Positions 24,001 to 33,000 of a DNA stretch of 64,000 nucleotides are shown here, in pieces; the first letter of the stretch is position 1; every line of letters begins with the position of its first letter. The notes below the pieces were generated by a model that saw only the letters and a program-made list of their open reading frames with translations, was not told the origin of the DNA and did no database searches. The stretch is from Bryopsis sp. KO-2023. Taxonomy: Eukaryota; Chlorophyta; Ulvophyceae; Bryopsidales; Bryopsidaceae. A program made the position numbers and the translations under genes. Location: assembly GCA_030272585.1 (NCBI GenBank), contig BSYQ01000004.1, forward strand, positions 5,642,001 to 5,706,000, read 5' to 3'.

Positions 24001-27000
24001 ATTGCAGGACCCTTACATGATCTGATCAAAAAGAATCATGTGTGGACATGGGGGCCTATTCAGCGCGAAGCCTTCAGCAAACTCAAGCAAAAGATCACCC
24101 GCACCCCCATACTTCTCCTACCCGATCCGCTTCTTAGGTACACCGTAATAACGGACGCATCAGGAACTGCATATGGAGCAGTTCTGTGTCAGGACCATGG
24201 AAAGGGGCTACAGCCAATAGCCTACCTTTCAAGACGATTAAAACCAGCTGAGACACGATATTCCGCATATGAGCGGGAGCTGGGGGCTGTAGCATATGCG
24301 CTCAGCCAATGGCGGCATTACCTCGAAGGAGCGCCTGGGGAGGTTACGGTTCTGACAGACCATCAGCCGATAACCCACTTCATGACCCAAGCTAAAATGT
24401 CGCGGACACAATCCCGATGGTACACGTCAGGGTATTTTGATTCCATCGATCCAAAAATCGTCTATGTGCCTGGTAAAGCCAATGTACTGGCGGATGCGTT
24501 ATCCCGAAGCCTTCCTGATTCACAGGATCAAATTCATGCTTTGTCCGCCTGGGTGGTGGATGAAGCGGATGCATGGAAGACCGCTATTGCAGCAGATCAA
24601 AAACTGCAAGCGGAAGTCGCGAAAATCCAAGAGGGTAAACCCACGAAACTTTCGTTCGAGGATGGCTGGTTGTACTATCAAGCAACTCCCACCTCAGACA
24701 AAGTACTAGTGGTTCCAAATGGATACCGGAAAAAGGTTATGGGGGAGTTCCATGATGTTCCGAGCGCTGGACACGCAGGTGCCGCCCGGACATCGGATGT
24801 GCTACAGCGATACTACTGGTGGAAAGGAGTTGGAAAGGATGTCCAAGCATACGTGCGGACATGCCCTGTCTGTCAGCGGACAAAAGCTGATACGACGAAG
24901 CAGAAAGGGCTTCTGCATCCACTCCCAATACCGACAACAAAGTGGGAACAGATCACCACTGACCTCGTGACTGATTTACCAAAGTCACGTGGGTTCACCG
25001 CCATCGCGGTATTTGTTGATCGGTTAACCAAGTACGTTCGCTTCGCACCCTGCACTAAGGAAATAACCGCCCCGGAATATGCTAAGTTGTTTGTGGACAA
25101 AATATACAAACACTATGGCCTCCCCAAAGTGATAATTTCCGATCGAGACCCCAGATTCACAAGTTCCTTCTGGCGGTCTTTATTTTCACTTCTGGGAACC
25201 CAACTCCGAATGAGCACAGCCTACCACCCACAAACAGATGGGCAGTCAGAGGTTACTATTCGGGTGTTGGAAGACTTTTTGCGGCCTTATGTGGAGCGGT
25301 ATCCAGACCGCTGGGTTGATTTCTTGGCGACAGCGGAATTTGCTGCCAACAACTCCCGCAATGTGTCAACCGGCTATGCCCCAGCACACTTGTTGTATGG
25401 GCAGCATATGGGACAAATTACCGTGCAGAAAAAGTTAACGGCGAAAGAAGAGTCCGAAATGGCAACCGAAATGGTGAAACGAATGGACGAGCAACTGCAG
25501 CAGGCAAAGCAGCAGTATGCAACCGCACAAGAGCGGATGTGTGTCCAAGCGAACAAACGGCGGCGGGAAGTAATCTTCAAAGAAGGGGATGAAGTTTTGG
25601 TGCGGAGTACATTTATTCCGCTGCAATCCTTGCAAAAGATCCCACCAAAAATCCGCCGGAGGTTTGTCGGGCCATTCAAAGTGGACAAAGCGATATCCAC
25701 AGTCGCTTATCGCCTGCAACTACCACCCCATTGGACTATTCATTCTACCTTCCATGTCTCCAAGCTGAAGGCATACAACCGCTTGTCAGAAGATGATGAG
25801 CGGGAGGTGGAACCTCCCGAAGGGGAGTTGGTGGATGGCGCCATTGAATATGAGGTCGAGCGTATTCTGCGGGATCGAGGCACACCCAACCGTCGGGAGT
25901 ACTTGATTCTGTGGAAGGGCTATGATTTGATGGAAGCCACCTGGGAGCCAGAAGCCCACCTGGCCAATGCCAGCGATATCTTGGCAGAGTATCTCAGAAA
26001 CCGCACGCGCTTGCCGACCAAAGAGGAAATCCGCTCTAAGCGGGAAGAAAGGCGGACAAGGCGGCGGAAACAACCTCTTTAGATGATACAGGTTGATATG
26101 GGGAAGGGAACGATGGTTGATGTGTTGGTATCAGTTCACCCATAATCAAATACATCTAAGAGCGAGCTACAGAGAGCTGAGTCAAGATAGCGAGGGTAAT
26201 ATCAAAGCGGGCTAGAACCTTGGATGAGACGACACTCAATAGAGGAAGTCTTCCATCAGTGACAAGTGAGTGACTCTATCACTTGTATAAACTAGCTAGG
26301 CTGCAACCCTCCAGCCCTATTTCGTCAAAAGTTTACGCCGAGCGCACTGAACCTTCAGAAGCAACCGCCACCAGAGCAAACATTAAAAGCATTTGCATCA
26401 AAATGTCTGGAACATCCGAGCATTTGGAGCGACTCCGTCAGCAGAGGGATGAGTGGAAAACAAAGGCAGAGGCCTTGGAAACGGAGCTCGCGGAAGCCTT
26501 AGAATCTGGAACTGAGGCAGTGGAATTACATGCAAATGTGGCGGCGGATTACGAAAAATTACACACGAAGCTTCAGGAGGGTGTGACAAAAAGGGATGAG
26601 CAGGAGGCGGAAATCTGTGAGCTGGCGGCGAAACTCCGGGAAACAGAGGAGAAACAGACGGCGGAGAAAATTAAGCTGGAGGCGGATTGGACCAATCGAT
26701 ACCGGGCTCTTCAACAGCAATTGAGTGATGCTCAAGTGAAAGCCCGCGGTGCGGAAGCGGAACTCAAGACTATTAAAAGAGAGTTATCCGCGCAAGAGGA
26801 AGAAAATTCCGCAAAGGATCAAGTAATTTCCGCGCGGAATCAAGAAATTTCCGCGAAAGCCAAGGAAATTACCCAGCTGACCACCGATCTGGCCCTGTCC
26901 CGGAAAACAGCCACCAAAGCTCAGGCGGATACCGAATGGTATCACAAGGAGAATAAGCAGCTCATCAGTGAGGCGGAGAAACGCTACCGCAACCTCGTCA

Positions 27001-30000
27001 CGGTCCAAAAAGAGTTGGCAGCCACAAAAGCCGCTCTCGCCAAGGCGGAAAAGGGAGACGACTTCTGCAGCAGCACGACCGCCCGGGTGTTGATGTCAGA
27101 ACTCGTCGCGTCCAAAGTTGAGGTCAACCGGCTTCGGGCCAACCTCATGGACATCCCGCAGTCACTCGCGAGCTTCTCACACGGACTCGTGGGAGTACGG
27201 CTGGATACCGCGAAGGCGCAGGCGCAGTTGGTGCGAGACGGCCGGATAAAAGATCAGGTCGATATGCATAAGGTCAAGGAGATCACCATCACGAACGTGG
27301 ACCTTACGAAGGCGCACAATTTGGACCAAGTGAACGACTGGTTGAGCCGGATAGACGGGGCAGCGGAGAATATCTCAAAGCAATTGGCGAAACCACCCCA
27401 GAGTTCCCTTGACGATGACGACAACGAAGACGTCATAGCGGAAGAACCGACAGGTTCAAAACCACCGCTGAGCGCGGAGGACGCACAAACAAAAGCACTC
27501 GTCAAAGCAGCAATGCTCAAAGCACTTGCGGAGAAAAAGAAAGCAGCCGCGGAGAAAAAGGCGGACGCGGAAAAACAACAGGCGGACGCGGAGAAAACAC
27601 ATGCGGAGAAAAAGGCGGCTGCGGAAAAACAAAAGGCGGACGCGGAGAAAACACATGCGGACGCGGGAAAACAAAAGAAGGCGGACGCGGAGAAAAAGAC
27701 AACCGCTGAAACCAAGAAAGGGGAGCCGTCGACTCAGGCGGATGCGGAAAAAGTGAAGGAAGCGGAAAAAAAGGGCGCGGAGAAAAAGGGCGCGGAGAAA
27801 AGCACCAAGCGGGGGAAGAAACGCACACGCGCGAAGGACGCTGATACGTTGTCGCACTCATTTTGCAGTACGAGTGTGTAGTACGGGTTAGTACGGGTTC
27901 TAGGGGGTTAAGTTCAGAGAGAACACTTGTAAATTAATTCTCTGGTTTGTGAAAGTGTGTGACCCCAGTCTCAACTTCAGCAACGACTCACTAAAACCTA
28001 CAGGGACCTAACAACTGGTTTCGGAGCCGAAGCACCCTACCTGCAAGTCGAGTCTACTTAGTGGAAGAGATCGACAGGAGATTTTGCAGTCGAGGTGCAA
28101 AAGATCAGGGTCGGTTAGGTCGAAGAAGGTTTCCCCTCGTGTCTGGAACCTACTTCGTGTTGCTGCGCACCAACCAAACGCTGGACGAAAGAGAACGCAC
28201 GTTGCTGCGCTCGATCAGCCCTCCCAAAATCACAGGATCTATAGATCCTTGGACGCTACGACCACAGCACGGCGTAGTAGTACTTCCGTTTGTCGGAGAG
28301 TTGTCGACACTGCACGCGGTTACCGCAGAGCGGACAAAACGAGTCTGCCAGCGGACGTTTCTGCGGACGAATACGTTCCCGCCAGAAATTACGTGCCAGA
28401 AACCGCTGCCAGAAACCGCTGACAAAGAGTGACCAATTAGTCACGTGGATTACCCGCCAACGGAATCCACCAAACGGACACGTGATTCTACCGCCGACGA
28501 ATCAAGACATCCACCATGAGCGGACACGACGAGCAGCTATACCTGGAATACGGTATCGAAGACAATCAGCAAGAGCGCGACGCCCCAGATGGCCCGCCGC
28601 TATATCCGCTGATCGTCGCCCAGGAATTACCTGCTGTCGGACTGCCAATACAGGCAGAAATGGACCGGCCATTACAGGCATACGGTATCCCCGCACACCC
28701 GGACATGGTGGAGGAAGCAGGCGATGAGGAAGCGGACATTGGCCCGGAGTTTGATGAGGAGATGGAGGAAGAACCAGGAGTCTTCATCAATCAACAAACG
28801 CAGCACCTGCAACAGAGCCAAGTAAACGTGCATAACCAGACCCTGCACGTGCACAACGATGGCCTGCAGGAGCGCGATCTCCATGAATCGCAAGAGCGGT
28901 TATACAGCCAATTGTCCGAGGAGGCTGCCCAGCGGACAGCCCAGGTCGCCGAGCACCTTGATAGTCGGATGGAGGGAGCTTGTTCAAGCATGGCTTCCCA
29001 AGTACATGATGTGTTGGACTCTACTCTACAGTCCCGCCATCACCAGATCGAAGGACAGCTCAGTGAAAGGTTGGATGAGCGGATACAAGATCTGGATGCT
29101 GCAGCCAAGGGGAGGCTCAGCCAAATGGAAGCTGGCTTGGCGAATATCCGTGATGTCGCCCAGAAAGAGGTGGACGAAGCCAAAGAGGCTCAGCGGATAT
29201 TGGCCGAACAAGTAGCGGACACGGATGAGCAAAGAAGGAAACTCGAAGAAGAGTTTGACCGGCAACATGCCGACGCCCTTTGGGGGTTGGATACGGTTCA
29301 ACAAGAACTGAGAGAGACCCAGGCATTAGTGGATGCGGGTCAGAGTAAACAGTTCAAAGAACTCATTCGTGTTAAGCATGATCTTGAAGCGACTAAAGAC
29401 AGAGCGGAAAGTTTTCAAACACAGCATCATGCGGAAGTAGCCTATTTGTTAAAGGAGGCAGCGGCTGCGAAAGAAGCGGCGGCTAGATTACAAATGGAAA
29501 TGGAGGAGTTGAAAAGAAGTCAAAGTCGGTCTTCAAGGAGAAGCAGATCGAGAAGCTCAACAAGGAGCAGAGAGCCGCGGGAAATGCTACAAGAAATGCT
29601 ACAAGATCCGGAAACAGCGCAAGAGCTAAAGAAGGTGTTTGAGGATGTAGCGGACACAAAGTTCACGTCGAACTTTGAGTTTTGGCGGAAGAAAGATGCT
29701 GCAGCAGTTGCCACACAAATGGCATCCGCTGCTCAACAAACACCTCTTGTGGCTGCTATGGCGGGAGCGGGAACCAGAACGGTGGCACAACCACCAAGCT
29801 TGGCCGAAGTACAAGTTCCATTCGGTCAACCGCCCCAAACCTCATCCGGCTTTGCCCCGGATTCGGTAGGTTTCCCGCCAATACCACCAGTATTCCCGCG
29901 GGCAAATAGACCGATTACCCGACCTGCATCACCCCCAGTCATTATTCCTGGAGTGGGGCGAGGCAGTGCAATCAGCGGACAGGGAAATGTACCTAGGCCG

Positions 30001-33000
30001 ATCGTGAGGCCTAGCGCTGTGTTTGGACAAACACCAAATACAAGACCACCAGCGGTATTACAGCCAGTACAACCGCCACAGCGTACGCAGGCTTCTCCCG
30101 TGGTACAAACTGTTCCGCTGACAACTCCAACAACCACGTCACCCGAGCCACCTAGAACATTACCCATGCCACCACCAGTTTCTCAGCCAGTGTTATCACA
30201 TCCATCAATGATTTCACCACCCGGCTATTATGCCATGGGAGCATCATACATTCGGCCTTCTATCTTAGGTCACTCCGTGAATGTATACGGAGCTCCATCA
30301 TCCGGAAACCCCTATGTTGGATGGGGATCCTATCCGCGTATTCCTCAACGCGCAGGCGGAGGAGGCGGAGGAGGCGGAGGTGGAGATGATGATGGTTCCG
30401 GTGATGGAAGTGGCGGAGGCCCATCGGACAGAAGTGGCCGTGGGTCTGCACCTGGACCACATATTGGTGGAGGAGGAGAAGGACCATCTAGGAACCCAGG
30501 AGGCGGTCCTGGAGATGGTGGTGGTGGAGGTGGCGGAGGAGGCGGACCTCCTGGTCCCCCAGGTGGGGTCCCAGATTTTATGGGCTATGCACGTCCAGAA
30601 AATCGTTTGCTTCACATTCCCAATGCGGTCAAATTCCCGATGCCGAAACCGTATACTGGCGCTGGAGATCGCTGGATTCGGGATTGGCAGGCAGAACTCA
30701 CCAACTTCTGTAAAGTTTATGATTTGGATGAGTCTGTTTGGCTTAAAGTATTCCGCACAAATCTCTCTGGTTCAGCCGCCACATGGCGGAATATGCAAGA
30801 GATGCGGATTCGGGAAGGAGTTCGTCCGATGTTCCAGGACTGGGTACAACTTGTGGAAGAGTTAGCTATTGCTTTCGAACCAACAAGAATGTCCGATGTT
30901 TCACGTAGGAAGCTGCGGAAACTTCAACAAACGGGGACTGTTCGTTCCTACATTAACGCATTTCGGGATCTCATACTCAGAATTCCGAATATGACGGAGG
31001 AGGAGCAGTACTTGACGTTTGTTGACGGATTACGGCCCCAGATCCGACATCAAGTTGTTACAATGGTGACAGAAGGAGTGGAAGCGGCGATAGTCACTGC
31101 CGAAAGAATCGATTCGTTGGGTAGCCAATCTCAAAACAACCGCGGACGTGGTCGCGGACGAGGGCGATGGAACTGGAATTGGAAAAACAAGCCCAAAGCT
31201 GATCAGAACCAGCAAATGCAAGGTCAGCAACCGCAACCACCACCTCCACCCCAAGATCAAAATCAGCAAATGGGAGGAGGCAACAGAGGTGGAGGCGGCC
31301 GTGGCCGCGGAAGAGGCGGAAGACGAGGTGGCGGACGAAATCGAGGTGGTGGCGGAAGGCAGCAACAAGGCGGAGCTAGAGGCGGAGGCGCATGTTACAT
31401 CTGCGGTGAAGTGGGTCATGGCTTTGGGAAATGTCCTAAAGGCCCAACTTTTCAAAAATGGCTAAAAGATCACGCCGCATAGAGGAGACTTCACTCCATG
31501 CGGCCAGAAGAAAAAGAGCCAGACGCCGAAGATATAGACATCGCAGACGTCAGAAGCTCCGGGAGTCACGAGCAAGAGAACGAGAGGGGAATAAAAAGAC
31601 CGAGAAAGAGTCAAAAAGAAATCCCGCCCAGAGGGCTGAAAATCCGCTGATGAGTACAAAACTTGGTGACAAAGAGCGGATGGATGATTCAAGTACGGTC
31701 ATCCTAAGCACTTCCGGCAGAGAGTTGGCGGAAAGTGTTGGTTCAGTACATGAAGACTCTGGAAGTTCCTCCGGAGATAGCAACCTGGAATCTGTCCCGC
31801 CTTGTGGAGAGAAACAGGCTTCGGAAGGAAGTGTAAAAAGTTTAGACCGGACCAGCCCAAGGGTTCCGTCTGACGCCGATGCAAGGGAGGCATCGGACAG
31901 AAAGAAACAACCGGGGGTTGAAGGTGGGGATTACCTTCAAGACAGTTTTAACCCGCTGGTAAATAATCACCACCTTAAGTTCATGGGATATGAGCTTAAG
32001 GGGCGGATAGGGGGAGTTTCAATCTCCGCTTATTTGGACTGTGGAGCTACGGAAAATTATGTAGCGCAGAAACTTGTGGATCGTTTGGGGTTAGAGTTCT
32101 CCTAAAGACAACCGCTGAAACCAAGCAAGGGGAGCCGTCGACTCAGGCGGATGCGGAAAAAGTGAAGGAAGCGGAAAAAAAGGGCGCGGAGAAAAAGGGC
32201 GCGGAGAAAAGCACCAAGCGGGGGAAGAAACGCACACGCGCGAAGGACGCAAAAGAGTTGCGTGCAGCGCTCAAGAAGATCAAAGGCACGCACGATCCAG
32301 CACTCGCGGGAACGAAGTGCTATTACTGCGCGGGAACGCAACATGGTGTCGGGGTAAAAACCAGTTGTGGGGCACACTACGTTTGCCCTACACACTGGCC
32401 CCATCATCATGTAATGGATCGGGTCATCAATCGGTGGCTCGCGGATAAAACTATCCGGCCGCTCGATATGACCGCGGAGCATCTTCGCCTCGGGAAACGT
32501 GCAGAGGATTTTCTTCCGCTCCCATCGCTTCCATCCCCGGATACCACTGATCAGCTCACCTTACCATGTCAGGTGTGTCGGGTCAAATCCGCAGCCTTCC
32601 CTTCAAAAACCGGTGTCAAGGAGCTTGGATCCCGGCTGACATACATCCTACGAACGATGTGGGATCTCGAGGGCTTGGACTCGGAGACAGAGTGAGCAGA
32701 GAGTCAGAGCCGGACAGAGACAGTTTTTCCTTGGGGGTTTTCTTTTCTTTTCTTTTCTTTTATTTTTCTTTCTTTTTGGGTTCTTCTACGGGTGTGGACA
32801 CCCTTTGGGGGGGGGGGGGGGAGTAGTTGATACGTTGTCGCACTCATTTTGCAGTACGAGTGTGTAGTACGGGTTAGTACGGGTTCTAGGGGGTTAAGTT
32901 CAGAGAGAACACCTTGTAAAATTAATTCTCTGGTTTGTGAAAGTGTGTGACCCCAGTCTCAGACTCAGCAACGACTTCACTAAAACCTACAGGGGCCTAA

